51,600 nt of DNA from Bacteroidales bacterium. Lineage in GTDB: Bacteria > Bacteroidota > Bacteroidia > Bacteroidales > WCHB1-69. Of the stretch, positions 24,424 through 33,573 are shown piece by piece. Where the stretch lies: assembly GCA_017438945.1 (NCBI GenBank), contig JAFRUI010000009.1:1-51600 (forward strand), given 5' to 3'. The position numbers and the translations under genes are program-made. Position 1 is the stretch's first letter. Every line of letters begins with the position of its first letter. The notes beneath the pieces were generated by a model. That model did no database searches. It was not told where the DNA came from and was given only the letters and a program-made list of their open reading frames with translations.

Positions 24424-26313
24424 CTAATCATCCGGATTCTTCAATAAATACAGAATGTTTCCGTCTTTGTAATAGACATCGTCGCGGTACTGCACGGTGC
24501 CGTCGTCACCCACGAAGCAGGTGTAGTACTCGATGAAGAGCGGGATGGGCTTGCGCAGGGCGACGCTGGTGGGACGTAACTTCCGGTAGAACTGCTTGTC
24601 CCAGTCGCTGAGATTTTCATAGTAGATGGAGTCCTTCTCGTGCAGCTTTTCGACGAATTCCTCACCTTTTTCGGTGGTGGGCTCCGCACCGGAGATGATG
24701 TGCAACTGTTCGGTATAGATGGTGTCAAAACCGTTGACGGTGTAAATCCACTCAGCCACGCTGTCGGGATGCTGCACCCGCACGCAGCCGTGACTCAACG
24801 CCCGCTTGCGACGCTTGAACGCCCCTTTATTGTTGGTGTCGTGCAAATAGACGGATTCGGAGTTGGCGAACACGAACTTGTAGAGTCCCAGCGCGTTGTA
24901 GCGACCAGAGGTCTGGTGCAGGCGATAGGGGATGTTTCCTTGACTCACTTTGCTCCAGTTGATAGAGTCGGGCACGACATACTTCCCAGTGCGGCTGTCA
25001 CGGATGTAGAGATGCTCGCGGTTGACCACCGCCGTGTTGCTGCGCACGAGTTTGTGGTAGTATTCGTTCTTGATGATGTCGTAAGGGATGTTCCATTCGG
25101 GATTGAGTACAAGTGTCCGTATCTGGCTGTACATCAGCGGGGTTTCGGCCTTGAAAGGAGTGATGATGCCGTTTTTGTGCCGCGCAGGTACCTTTTCGGG
25201 GTTTTGGGTCTTGCCGCAGCAAATCCGGTTCCGCATCACCACCGAGTCCTTCTGCACCACGCAAAGCGTGTAGTCGGGGATGTTGACCGCGATGTGGAGC
25301 GTGTCATCGGATTTCCGATGCTTTTTCTGCCAACGTAGCCGTTCGAGGTTGGCGGCAACCGCGTCTTTGTAGTATTGCAGCGGACGGTTCAGCTTTTCGA
25401 TGGTCTCAGCATCGAGAGAGTCACATTCCGGGATGCCATTCATGCGACGGAAGGCGTTGAGGGCTTGCAGGACAGTGTCGTTCAAGATGTTGCTGCCGTT
25501 CACGGAGATGCCGAGTTGGTTCAGCCGTCCGCAAAGTTTCTGCAGATGCGCACTGTGACCGTCTTTGCGCACACGGAAGTCGGGAACCACGGTCTCCACA
25601 GAATCGGAGAGTGCATGCAGTCGTTTTAATTCTTTCTGAAGAGATTGGTATTCAGAAGATGCTGGCACTGATTCCGAAATTATCTTGGAAAAACGATACA
25701 TGTTTTCGAGTGCGTTTTGGATGAAGGCGGAGTCGGGTGAGAGGGTTGCGTAGTACCATTTGTTGCCATGGACAACCTTGGGTGCCACAGCTCCATATTG
25801 CAACGCACAGGCATAGCGCAAATATTGCTTAGTGAGCTGACGTTCAAGATGATAGAGGTACGGATAAAGTGAATTGTCGTTGGGGACTTGATGTTCTACA
25901 AGCTGTGAGATGCTGTGGCGGAGGCTATCCAGCCCGAAGTATTCGGCCGGGATGCCGTGGAGGGGGTAGGCGTTTTCAAGATTAGAGAGCAACGTGTCGG
26001 TGAGGGTTTCCTGCAATCCTTTTTGCGTCCAGAACGGGTGGTGGTTTCGCATGCGGTAGAACTCCCGGGTCAACGCATTCGTCAATGACGAGTCATTTTC
26101 GTTGTCTATTTGGCTTTCAATATACTCGATGTAATCCTTTTCGTTATAGTGCGTGTAATGCTTGAACCAGTGCGGTTGCGGTTGCACATGCTCCTTCCGC
26201 TGGCATCCGCCGAACAAGACAAGAAAGGCGAGCGAAACCGCCAAGATGCAGCATAAAACGACCATGGCAGCTGGAATCTGATTCCGTAGATGGGATAGTA
26301 TGTTTTTCAACAT
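24424..26313 (-). CDS. L,D-transpeptidase lipoprotein (YcbB type)
   Basis: 629 residues. The N-terminus has a long hydrophobic segment ending in the lipobox LFGGC (Cys 37). An alpha-helical N-terminal region and a peptidoglycan-binding-like segment (CGRLNQLGISVNG...LNAFRRMNGIPE) lead to the YkuD catalytic domain, with SHGCVRV carrying the nucleophilic Cys near residue 508. The arrangement matches YcbB/LdtD enzymes, which make 3-3 crosslinks in peptidoglycan or attach proteins in the periplasm. A TATTTTTG element lies about 42 bases upstream. It heads the run ldt-nadE-kinase-MATE, but the heptad tract separates it from nadE. Confidence 0.9.
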   Translation of the reverse strand: MLKNILSHLRNQIPAAMVVLCCILAVSLAFLVLFGGCQRKEHVQPQPHWFKHYTHYNEKDYIEYIESQIDNENDSSLTNALTREFYRMRNHHPFWTQKGLQETLTDTLLSNLENAYPLHGIPAEYFGLDSLRHSISQLVEHQVPNDNSLYPYLYHLERQLTKQYLRYACALQYGAVAPKVVHGNKWYYATLSPDSAFIQNALENMYRFSKIISESVPASSEYQSLQKELKRLHALSDSVETVVPDFRVRKDGHSAHLQKLCGRLNQLGISVNGSNILNDTVLQALNAFRRMNGIPECDSLDAETIEKLNRPLQYYKDAVAANLERLRWQKKHRKSDDTLHIAVNIPDYTLCVVQKDSVVMRNRICCGKTQNPEKVPARHKNGIITPFKAETPLMYSQIRTLVLNPEWNIPYDIIKNEYYHKLVRSNTAVVNREHLYIRDSRTGKYVVPDSINWSKVSQGNIPYRLHQTSGRYNALGLYKFVFANSESVYLHDTNNKGAFKRRKRALSHGCVRVQHPDSVAEWIYTVNGFDTIYTEQLHIISGAEPTTEKGEEFVEKLHEKDSIYYENLSDWDKQFYRKLRPTSVALRKPIPLFIEYYTCFVGDDGTVQYRDDVYYKDGNILYLLKNPDD

Positions 26314-26354
26314 ATGGGATATACCGCGTATTTTATTTGGAAAAAAACACGTTG

Positions 26355-26362
26355 CAAAAATA
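26355..26362 (-). promoter_or_regulatory. -7 promoter element of the L,D-transpeptidase gene
   Basis: TATTTTTG on the minus strand, exact match; it is divergent from the esterase promoter on the other strand. Confidence 0.6.
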
Positions 26363-26392
26363 GTAATTTTTTATCTGCATCTGAAAATTATG

Positions 26393-26400
26393 TATATTTG
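26393..26400 (+). promoter_or_regulatory. -7 promoter element of the esterase gene
   Basis: TATATTTG on the plus strand, exact match, 40 bases upstream of the ATG. Together with the element at 26355 it defines a compact divergent promoter region. Confidence 0.65.
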
Positions 26401-26439
26401 CACTGTGATAATAAAATCAGGCGCTATTAAACAGACAAA

Positions 26440-27381
26440 ATGAACGGAATAAGGAATATAATGATAGGATCTGCTCTTGTCCTGATGGCGGGCGTGCTGG
26501 CGGCTCAGAGTCCGCAGGTGAATGTGCAATATGGTGTTCCATACGCTTATGCGCAGTATCCGGGGCAGGACAAAGCGGTGAACCTCTGTTTTGACTTCTA
26601 CGAACCCGCCGATTCGTCGGATGCTCTGCGACCGTTGGTGATCACCGCTTTCGGCGGCGGTTTCGTGCTCGGTTCTCGTGATTATGAGGATATGGTCGAA
26701 TGGTGCAGCCGTTTTGCGGAAATCGGGTGTGCTGCCGCCTCCATCGACTATCGCCTTTTGCCTGCCAAGAAGTTCTCTTCCAAGGAGTTGGTACGCGCAG
26801 GCTATATGGCGGCGCAGGATGTGAGCACGGCAGTACGTTTCTTCAAAGCCAATAGTGAGAAATATCGCATCGACACGAACCGCATATTCCTGCTTGGGCA
26901 GTCGGCGGGTGCGGTGGCTATCATCCACGCTCTTTACATGGATGAGGACGAAAGACCATCGGCGACTCGTGAGTATCCTGCGTTGCCGCCACTCCATTCG
27001 CTGGGCAACGCTGAAGAAAAAGCACAATCGTTCAGCGTCGCCGGAGCCATTCTCCTTTGGGGATGTGTCTTTGATCCGGAAATGATGGATGCTGATGAAA
27101 TAACACCGGTGTGCCTCATACATGGCGAGAAGGACAGGATTCTCCCGGTGGATTCAGGTTATGCTTTTTCCATCATGGGAATGCCATACGCGTATGGCTC
27201 TCGCGTGATGGCAAACCGGTTGAAGGAGCTTGGCACTGTGCCGTTCGAGGTGCATCTGAAAGAGAATGAAGCTCATGCGTTCTATTTTAAACACTTGAGT
27301 ATGTTTCAGTTAGATGCGATGAAGTTTGACGAGTGCTTCAAAATAGCCCGTGATTTTATGTTGAGAAACGAGAAAGAATGA
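26440..27381 (+). CDS. Secreted alpha/beta-hydrolase (carboxylesterase-like)
   Basis: 313 residues with a signal peptide (MNGIRNIMIGSALVLMAGVLAAQ). FGGGFVLGS is the oxyanion-hole HGG-type motif, GQSAGA near residue 152-157 carries the nucleophilic serine, and the later HGEKDRILPVD and NEAHAFYF segments supply the probable Asp and His. The general layout is that of bacterial feruloyl/acetyl esterase-like hydrolases acting in the periplasm or outside. Substrate unknown. The superoxide dismutase gene follows after 39 bases, so the two may share a transcript. Confidence 0.82.
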   Translation: MNGIRNIMIGSALVLMAGVLAAQSPQVNVQYGVPYAYAQYPGQDKAVNLCFDFYEPADSSDALRPLVITAFGGGFVLGSRDYEDMVEWCSRFAEIGCAAASIDYRLLPAKKFSSKELVRAGYMAAQDVSTAVRFFKANSEKYRIDTNRIFLLGQSAGAVAIIHALYMDEDERPSATREYPALPPLHSLGNAEEKAQSFSVAGAILLWGCVFDPEMMDADEITPVCLIHGEKDRILPVDSGYAFSIMGMPYAYGSRVMANRLKELGTVPFEVHLKENEAHAFYFKHLSMFQLDAMKFDECFKIARDFMLRNEKE

Positions 27382-27420
27382 ATGTTCATCAGAAATTATA
27401 AACATCAAAAACTTTGCATT

Positions 27421-28011
27421 ATGGGAAAATTTGAATTGATTACGCTGCCGTATGCGGCAAATGCCCTGGAACCTGTTATCTCCGCACAGACCATCGGCTT
27501 TCATCACGGCAAACATCTGCAAGGATATGTCAACAATCTGAATGCGGCCATCGAAGGCACGCCTTTTGCCAATAAGGATTTGGTGGAGATTGTGAAGACG
27601 GCTGCCGGCGGGATGCTTAATAATGCCGGCCAGATTCTGAACCATAACCTCTATTTCCAGCAGTTCCGCAGCCCCGTTGCCGACAACAAACCTTCGGGTA
27701 AACTTGCGGATGCCATTGACGCGCAATTCGGCTCTTTTGAGGAGTTCCAGAAAGCGTTTGTACAGGCCGGTGCCACGTTGTTCGGCTCGGGTTGGGTATG
27801 GCTCTCCGCCGATGCAGACGGTAAACTAGTTGTCACGCAAGAAACCAACGCGGCAAACCCAGTGCAGAAGGATCTACGTCCGCTGCTGACCTTCGATGTG
27901 TGGGAGCACGCCTATTATCTGGATTATCAGAATCGTCGTCCTGACCACCTCAATGCGCTGTGGCAGATTGTGGACTGGAACGTGGTGGAAGGAAGGTATA
28001 TGGGCTATTAG
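27421..28011 (+). CDS. sodB: Superoxide dismutase (Fe/Mn family)
   Basis: 196 residues. Metal ligands are visible as the first His in FHHGKHLQGYVNNLN (about residue 28), His in LNHNLYFQQF, and Asp and His in FDVWEHAYYLDYQNRRPDHL. The open frame begins at 27382, but those 13 extra codons are not family-like, and ATG 27421 gives the normal start MGKFELITLPYAANALEPVIS. The LFGSGWVWL segment is compatible with an iron or cambialistic enzyme, as usual in anaerobic Bacteroidota, where it protects against transient oxygen. Convergent with the DUF4295 gene across a shared hairpin. Confidence 0.95.
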   Translation: MGKFELITLPYAANALEPVISAQTIGFHHGKHLQGYVNNLNAAIEGTPFANKDLVEIVKTAAGGMLNNAGQILNHNLYFQQFRSPVADNKPSGKLADAIDAQFGSFEEFQKAFVQAGATLFGSGWVWLSADADGKLVVTQETNAANPVQKDLRPLLTFDVWEHAYYLDYQNRRPDHLNALWQIVDWNVVEGRYMGY

Positions 28012-28026
28012 CTGTTGGCTGTTGGC
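28011..28026. repeat. Two heptad units after the sodB stop
   Basis: GCTGTTGGCTGTTGG follows directly on the TAG stop of sodB. It is the shortest member of the heptad family and resembles the complement of CCAACAG units elsewhere. Confidence 0.6.
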
Positions 28027-28068
28027 GGCGCCTACATTAGCACAAGTCAGGCGATCTGCCAGTAAAAC

Positions 28069-28100
28069 GAAAAAAGGCGGGCAGGCGCCCACCTTTTTTC
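28069..28100. terminator. Bidirectional terminator between sodB and DUF4295
   Basis: Fourteen-base stem (GAAAAAAGGCGGGC with GCCCACCTTTTTTC, one wobble pair) and four-base loop. The A-run on one side and the T-run on the other allow termination of both convergent transcripts. Confidence 0.85.
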
Positions 28101-28118
28101 AACCATGAAAACAAAATA

Positions 28119-28274
28119 TTACTTTTTAGCCAAAAAGTCTTTTACAGCGGAGGACTCTACAATAGCTTCCTTGAAGGTGTAGGCTCCGGTTTTCGGTGAA
28201 CGCTCCATTCTTACCACGCGGGTGTAGGTAACGCCACCTTCTCTTTTCAATGATGCAACAACTTTCTTTGCCAT
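28119..28274 (-). CDS. DUF4295 family small protein, 51 aa
   Basis: A 51-residue basic protein that starts MAKKVVASLKREGGVTYTRV and ends SAVKDFLAKK. DUF4295 is a Bacteroidota-specific small protein normally encoded directly after rpmG, so the sequence and its position 15 bases downstream of rpmG both support the call. It probably belongs to the ribosome or the translation apparatus, but this is from gene neighbourhood, not from a known activity. Confidence 0.9.
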   Translation of the reverse strand: MAKKVVASLKREGGVTYTRVVRMERSPKTGAYTFKEAIVESSAVKDFLAKK

Positions 28275-28289
28275 CTCTTCTCGTTTTTA

Positions 28290-28478
28290 TTATTTTACTT
28301 CTTTATGAATTGTCATTTTCTTCAAGTACGGATTGTACTTCTTGAGTTCAAGTCTGTCGGGAGTGTTTTTTCTGTTTTTTGTCGTAATATATCTTGACAT
28401 TCCCGGAACTCCGCTTGCCTTTTGCTCTGTGCACTCAAGTATCACTTGTTGACGTGCTTCCTTCGTTTTCTTTGCCAT
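28290..28478 (-). CDS. rpmG: 50S ribosomal protein L33
   Basis: 62 residues; [19 protein letters not shown] and the later [27 protein letters not shown] are diagnostic for L33. It has only one Cys, so it is the zinc-free form. Immediately followed by DUF4295. The usual upstream partner rpmB (L28) is absent here; instead a promoter element lies 26 bases upstream of the start. Confidence 0.96.
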   Translation of the reverse strand: MAKKTKEARQQVILECTEQKASGVPGMSRYITTKNRKNTPDRLELKKYNPYLKKMTIHKEVK

Positions 28479-28503
28479 TTCTTTCTCTTAATTAATTCAG
28501 CCG

Positions 28504-28511
28504 CAAAAATA
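28504..28511 (-). promoter_or_regulatory. -7 promoter element of rpmG-DUF4295
   Basis: TATTTTTG on the minus strand, exact TAnnTTTG match. Confidence 0.6.
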
Positions 28512-28602
28512 CATTTTTTTTTAATTATTTTATTTGTTTTGCCGTTTTTGTAAATTATTTTTATTAACAGTTGTTAATTATCTGATTATCAAAACTATAT
28601 GA

Positions 28603-29622
28603 TTATTCTTCGGGCTGTAACAAACTCCAAAGTCGGTCTTTTAGTTCTGTTAGGCGCCAATTTGTGACGGCAGAAATGCATAAAACGGGAAAATTTTTCG
28701 CCAATTTAACTTCCAAATTCATCGCTTCTTTTTCAGAGACGAGGTCGCACTTGGTGATGGCGATCATCCATTTTTTGTCCAGCAATTCCGGGTTGAAATT
28801 CTGCAGTTCGTTTTGGAGGATTTTTAGCTCTTTTTTGATTTGGGTAACGGTTTTCACCTTGCCTTCGTCATCGGCGGCGGGAATCATGAAGAGCAGGGCG
28901 GCATTGCGTTCGATGTGCCGTAAAAACCTGAGTCCTATGCCTTTGCCTTCGGAAGCCCCTTCGATGATGCCAGGGATGTCGGCGATGACGAAAGACTGGA
29001 AGTCGCGGTATGCAACCATTCCGAGATTGGGTTTCAAGGTGGTGAAGGGATAGTTGGCGATTTTCGGACGAGCGTTGGAAAGCTGTGAAATCAGGGTGGA
29101 TTTGCCCGCATTGGGGAAGCCCACCAGTCCGATGTCGGCCATCACTTTGAGCTCCAACGAAATCCATCCTTCCGTTCCTTCTTCGCCCGGTTGTGCGAAA
29201 CGCGGGGTCTGGTGCGTGGCGTTCTTGAAGTGCACGTTGCCTAATCCCCCGCGGCCGCCTTTCATGACGACTACCTCCTGACCGTCTTCCAACACCTCGC
29301 CCACATATTCGTCTGTGTCAACGAGCCGGATGATGGTGCCCAACGGTACCTCAATATATGCGTCTTCCCCGTCTTTCCCGAAACACTGGTTTTTCTGTCC
29401 GTTGCCGCCGTGTTCCGCGAAGACATGTTTGGTGTATCGCAAATGCAAGAGCGTCCATAAGTTACGGTTTCCACGTGCGATGACACTGCCTCCTTTACCT
29501 CCATCGCCACCGTCAGGACCTGCCTTGGGATTGTGCGCTGTCCGAGCCAGATGTGCCGAACCCGCCCCGCCGTTCCCCGAACGACCGAATATCTTTACAT
29601 AGTCTATGAATTGTTCTTCCAT
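28603..29622 (-). CDS. obgE: GTPase ObgE/CgtA
   Basis: 339 residues. The Gly-rich Obg fold occupies the N-terminus (FGRSGNGGAGSAHLARTA... GPDGGDGGKGG), and the GTPase domain has GFPNAGKS (G1, about residue 165), DIPGIIEGASEGKGIG (G3) and TKCD (G4). No C-terminal OCT domain is present, giving a short Bacteroidota-type protein. It acts in late assembly of the 50S subunit and in stress control. A heptad tract and a TACTTTTG element are found upstream. Confidence 0.96.
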   Translation of the reverse strand: MEEQFIDYVKIFGRSGNGGAGSAHLARTAHNPKAGPDGGDGGKGGSVIARGNRNLWTLLHLRYTKHVFAEHGGNGQKNQCFGKDGEDAYIEVPLGTIIRLVDTDEYVGEVLEDGQEVVVMKGGRGGLGNVHFKNATHQTPRFAQPGEEGTEGWISLELKVMADIGLVGFPNAGKSTLISQLSNARPKIANYPFTTLKPNLGMVAYRDFQSFVIADIPGIIEGASEGKGIGLRFLRHIERNAALLFMIPAADDEGKVKTVTQIKKELKILQNELQNFNPELLDKKWMIAITKCDLVSEKEAMNLEVKLAKNFPVLCISAVTNWRLTELKDRLWSLLQPEE

Positions 29623-29633
29623 TTTGGTTTGAT

Positions 29634-29670
29634 GTTTAAAGGTTTAAAGGTTAGAGGGATAGAAGGGTTA
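29634..29670. repeat. Intergenic 7/8-base repeat tract (GTTTAAAGG units)
   Basis: Short tract in the obgE leader, GTTTAAAG units followed by GGTTAGAGGG; a weaker member of the heptad family. Confidence 0.55.
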
Positions 29671-29716
29671 ACTTTCATCGGCTCTTTGTTTCATCTTTTC
29701 GTCTTCAAAGATGCCG

Positions 29717-29724
29717 CAAAAGTA
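29717..29724 (-). promoter_or_regulatory. -7 promoter element of obgE
   Basis: TACTTTTG on the minus strand, exact match, about 95 bases upstream of the ATG, leaving a leader that contains the repeat tract. Confidence 0.55.
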
Positions 29725-29739
29725 CGATTTTTTAGGCTA

Positions 29740-32700
29740 CTACCGTATCAGTGTGACATTTCCTTTCAATTCCAGTTCATCGCCGTCTTTGCATTTACCT
29801 TTGAAGTAATAATCATAAGTGGCTCGTGGACAAGGCTTTTGCTTGAAAGTGCCGTCCCATCCGATGGTTTGGTCAAGGGTTTCGAAGAGCTTCTCGCCCC
29901 AACGGTCATAAACCACAAAGTAACATTCGTCAAGGATGTCGCTTCGAACGTATAACACGTCATTTGTTCCATCACCATTGGGGGTGAAACTGTTGGGGAT
30001 GAAGACAAACGGAAGGCCGCAAACCACAGGGGTCACCCGGATAGTGACAGTGTCTGTGCGTGTGCAGCCGAAGGTGTCGGTAACGGTGACCGTGTAGGTT
30101 GTGGTGGTGTCTGGCGAGACTGAGGTGGAAGGGCTGTTCGGGGAATCCATATACTTTGTAGGGGTCCATTGGTAGCTGTAGGATTCCCCATAATCGGTTG
30201 ACATCAAGGTGGTTTCGTGATATGCCACAATTTCGTAGAGGCTGCACCAGGCTTGTAGTGGCTCTGGAAATGTGCCCTCTCTGACCGTGATGTTGCCGCT
30301 TGCGATGTCGGTGCAGCCATTGGCATCGGTGACGGTCACCGTGTAGGTGGTGGAATGCTGCGGGCTCACTTGCGGGTGTTCGCCGTCATAGACGGTTCCG
30401 TCACCCAGCTGCCAGTTATACTGGTATGGCGGTGTACCGCCCATGCATGTGGCATTCAACTCAACATAGTCTTCAAAGCACAGTAGTAAGTTTTGGGAGC
30501 TGTAAACAGTTGGTCCATTGATGGTTATATTGAATGTGTAAATTTTGGTGCAGAAGTCTGTAGAGACACGGGCGTAGTAGGTGGCAGAGGCAGGAGGACT
30601 AAGCTGAATGGAGGAGGTGTTTTCCGCTATGATGTTTTGAAAATCAGCATTTTCAGACCAGTCCACATGATAGGGATCTGAGGTGTTGACGTTGACAGAA
30701 AGGATAGCCTCACTGTTTGGACAGATGATCGTGTCGCCTGAGGTCTGGGCGTCCAAAGTGTGTACGTTGACATGTTGGGTAATCGTGTCCACACAAGCGG
30801 CCGTGGAGGCGATGAGCGTATAGGTGGTGGACTGCTCCGGTGTTGCGATGGGATTTGAGATGGCGGGATTGCTCAGCGAGCTGTCGGGAGTCCAAAGATA
30901 GTTCACCCCAATAGAGGGAGGAAGCCCCAGCTCGGCGAAGTCTCCTTCGCAAATATTGACATCGGGGAGTATGGAAGTGGTGCTGGCAAGAGCTAAAATC
31001 CGTTTTCTTAACGTGTCGCTGATATTGCAGCTGCCCAGATCCTGCACAACCAAGGTGACTTCGTAATAGCCCGTTTGCGTGTAGATGTGGTAGGGTTCCC
31101 ATAGGTTAGAGGTCGTCCCATCCCCGAAATTCCATAAAAAGGAGGTCTGATCGCTGATGAGTTGCGAATAGTTTTCAAGGAAGAGGGTGTCAGGCAGGCA
31201 GATGACGTTGGGCATGAGGAAGTCGGCGACGACCACAGGCATGTTGAAGTCGATTTTGACCGCACCGAGATTGCAGTTGCTGCTCCCGTTGGTGGTGGAG
31301 AATGCGCCTGCTGTCGTTGGAAAACTGCTTTGTCCGCCGCAGCCGGCGCACACAGCCTGGTATATTTTGCCATGCTTGTCGAAGCGGCTGGTGCCTCCAT
31401 CCACGTGTTCGCGCGCAGTGTTGGCCGCACCGCCGAAAAAGGTGGCGTAAATCAGGTTGGAGGCATCATCGCTGATGGCCATGAAATAGAAATCGCTGCC
31501 GTCAGTGGTGGTTTGGAAGGCGTCGTCGGTAATGGGTAATCCCGCGGTGCCGCCGAAACCATTGAGTTGATGCGATCCCCATCCAGAGAGGTAGATGTTG
31601 TTGCAGTAATCGACCATCAAGGCGGTGGGGGAGATGTCAGGGCCGCCGAAGCCGCTGCCGAATGAGGTGGACCAGACCGCTGAATTCAGCGATTTCGACA
31701 GCTTGATCAGAAATTGACCGCCGTCAGGCACGAAGTACCCGGCATTATGCACCCATTGGGTGCCGCTGGCCGAGGTTTGGCCCAGCACATGCGGGAAATC
31801 GTTATCATCGCCTTTGATCAAATAGGCTTGGTCGTAATCGGATTTGCCAAGATAAGTACTGTGCAACAATAAGTTGCCGTTTGAAGAAAGATGAACCACA
31901 TATCCGTCCGTCTGTGCAGTGGTGTCTGCATGTGTTGACTGGTAGGCGATGGACGGAACCGGCAGGTCGGTGGAGGTGGTCCCTCCGCAAAAATAGACGC
32001 TCTTGTCGGAGGAGAGATACATGCTGTATCCGGCGTCATTGCCGGAACCACCGAAATAAGAACTCCAAATCAAGGAGGAAAGATCCTGGCTTAACTTGAA
32101 AACACATGCCTCTTGGCCTCCGGAATTGCTTGATTGAAAACAGTTTGCGGTGACAGGGAAATCAGTCGAATAGGTGGAGGAGACCACATAGACATTACTG
32201 TTTCCATCGATGATGATTTCGCCTCGGTTATCGTCGGCGTAATTTTTGCGCAGTCCCGTGGCCGTGTTTATCCCATCGTTCCCGGTGCCGCCGATAAAAG
32301 TGGAGGCGGGCAGCTGTGTGCCGTCCGCACTCAGCTTGGCAACGAAGATGTCCGTGCCGGCAGAAAACGCCATAGAGGTGGAGAGTGTGACATTCAGTCC
32401 GCCGTTGAAAGAGGTGTCATAGGCGTCGTCGGTAACGGGAAAGTCTGCAGACCCTGTGGTACCGAAGATGTAGAGCTCATCGTTGTCGTTGACATGGAGG
32501 CTGTGCGGGATGTCAGCTGCGGAGCCGCCGAGATAGGTGGAGTAGTGCAGATGACTGCCGGAGGCGTCGAACTTTGAAATCGCGACATCGATCTGACCGG
32601 CAAAGTCAGCCTGGTAGGCGCCAAGGGTCACGGGATACCCTACACCGAAGGCGATGCCTCCGCCGTAGAGATTGCCGTGCGAGTCGTAGGTGGCGGTGTA

Positions 32701-33489
32701 GCCCCAGTTGTCGGCGGTGGAACCTGAGTAGGAGGAAAAAACCACTGTCGGGTCGATCACTAAAGGCAGGGTGCGGTCATAGTTGCCGAGCACAAAGGTG
32801 ACGGTGTTGTCCTGCAATCGGTAGATACAAGAGATGCGGATGGTATCTCCTTTGTTGTCAAGCTGATAAGCGAATGGAGCCAATTCCAGCACACGATCCA
32901 CGGCAGTGTGCAGCAGCAGTTCTTCCCCGGCTTTGGCGATGCTTTTCAACCCGTCGTAATGCAGCCGGATCTGTTGCGGATCGCCACCGGGTGCGATATG
33001 GAATTCATATTTCAGGTAGTCGTGATCATTCAGAAACCGGAGGTCGATGTCATTATATATATGTATGTATTCCAGTGAATGAAACACCTTAACCCGTGAT
33101 ACCCATCTGGAAGGGTCGTTGCCGTGGAAATAGTTGTAGTAATGGGAATAGTGGCCAATGCCTTGCACGGATGGATGGGGGTTGGCGTTGAGGAAGGTGA
33201 CGCGATAGGCAGCGGCGTCGAGGGCGGTGGAGGGGATGGGCTTGCCGGAGTGCTTGGCCTCATAGAAAGCCTCGAGCTGCTTCGGATGCAATTGCGCGAC
33301 AGTGAGACTGTTGTTCCCGAAAAATAGGCATCCACCGTTCATTTGAGCAGCATAGCGTACGGAAGGGTCCCATTGTCCGAGGTTCTGCACAAACTCCCAC
33401 CGTCCTGCCGAAAGGGTGTCTGCAGGTTTGTGCGCCCACAGCGATGCGGCGGACAACAATGCGAACAGTATGGTGATAATTTTCCTCAT
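29740..33489 (-). CDS. T9SS-exported giant surface protein with SBBP repeats, PKD domains and CHU_C end, 1249 aa
   Basis: Signal peptide MRKIITILFALLSAASLWAH; DUF7948-like N-terminal region (WEFVQNLGQWDPSVRYAAQMNGG ... LPLVIDPTVVFSSYSG); a beta-propeller of SBBP-type repeats, each with a STYLGGSxxD / YIFGTTGSADFPVT pattern (roughly residues 260-720); PKD-like modules (FLWNFGDGTTSNLWEPYHIYTQTGYYEVTLVV and SPQHSTTYTVTVTDANGC); and a C-terminal CHU_C/gliding-type sorting domain beginning VFIPNSFTPNGDGTNDVLYV and ending LKGNVTLIR. The last is the type-B T9SS signal, so the protein should cross the outer membrane through the PorU/SprA machinery. I chose ATG 33489, since the longer frame overlaps the TACATTTG promoter element. 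Substrate or ligand unknown. Confidence 0.9.
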   Translation of the reverse strand: MRKIITILFALLSAASLWAHKPADTLSAGRWEFVQNLGQWDPSVRYAAQMNGGCLFFGNNSLTVAQLHPKQLEAFYEAKHSGKPIPSTALDAAAYRVTFLNANPHPSVQGIGHYSHYYNYFHGNDPSRWVSRVKVFHSLEYIHIYNDIDLRFLNDHDYLKYEFHIAPGGDPQQIRLHYDGLKSIAKAGEELLLHTAVDRVLELAPFAYQLDNKGDTIRISCIYRLQDNTVTFVLGNYDRTLPLVIDPTVVFSSYSGSTADNWGYTATYDSHGNLYGGGIAFGVGYPVTLGAYQADFAGQIDVAISKFDASGSHLHYSTYLGGSAADIPHSLHVNDNDELYIFGTTGSADFPVTDDAYDTSFNGGLNVTLSTSMAFSAGTDIFVAKLSADGTQLPASTFIGGTGNDGINTATGLRKNYADDNRGEIIIDGNSNVYVVSSTYSTDFPVTANCFQSSNSGGQEACVFKLSQDLSSLIWSSYFGGSGNDAGYSMYLSSDKSVYFCGGTTSTDLPVPSIAYQSTHADTTAQTDGYVVHLSSNGNLLLHSTYLGKSDYDQAYLIKGDDNDFPHVLGQTSASGTQWVHNAGYFVPDGGQFLIKLSKSLNSAVWSTSFGSGFGGPDISPTALMVDYCNNIYLSGWGSHQLNGFGGTAGLPITDDAFQTTTDGSDFYFMAISDDASNLIYATFFGGAANTAREHVDGGTSRFDKHGKIYQAVCAGCGGQSSFPTTAGAFSTTNGSSNCNLGAVKIDFNMPVVVADFLMPNVICLPDTLFLENYSQLISDQTSFLWNFGDGTTSNLWEPYHIYTQTGYYEVTLVVQDLGSCNISDTLRKRILALASTTSILPDVNICEGDFAELGLPPSIGVNYLWTPDSSLSNPAISNPIATPEQSTTYTLIASTAACVDTITQHVNVHTLDAQTSGDTIICPNSEAILSVNVNTSDPYHVDWSENADFQNIIAENTSSIQLSPPASATYYARVSTDFCTKIYTFNITINGPTVYSSQNLLLCFEDYVELNATCMGGTPPYQYNWQLGDGTVYDGEHPQVSPQHSTTYTVTVTDANGCTDIASGNITVREGTFPEPLQAWCSLYEIVAYHETTLMSTDYGESYSYQWTPTKYMDSPNSPSTSVSPDTTTTYTVTVTDTFGCTRTDTVTIRVTPVVCGLPFVFIPNSFTPNGDGTNDVLYVRSDILDECYFVVYDRWGEKLFETLDQTIGWDGTFKQKPCPRATYDYYFKGKCKDGDELELKGNVTLIR

Positions 33490-33505
33490 TGTAAAAATTC
33501 CGCTG

Positions 33506-33513
33506 CAAATGTA
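33506..33513 (-). promoter_or_regulatory. -7 promoter element of the CHU_C protein gene
   Basis: TACATTTG on the minus strand, exact match, only 17 bases upstream of the chosen ATG, so the leader is very short. Confidence 0.65.
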
Positions 33514-33573
33514 CAATTTTTTGGAAATATGGAGGGGTGTTGGATGAATGATGTGGTCGAGACAAGCGGATCT

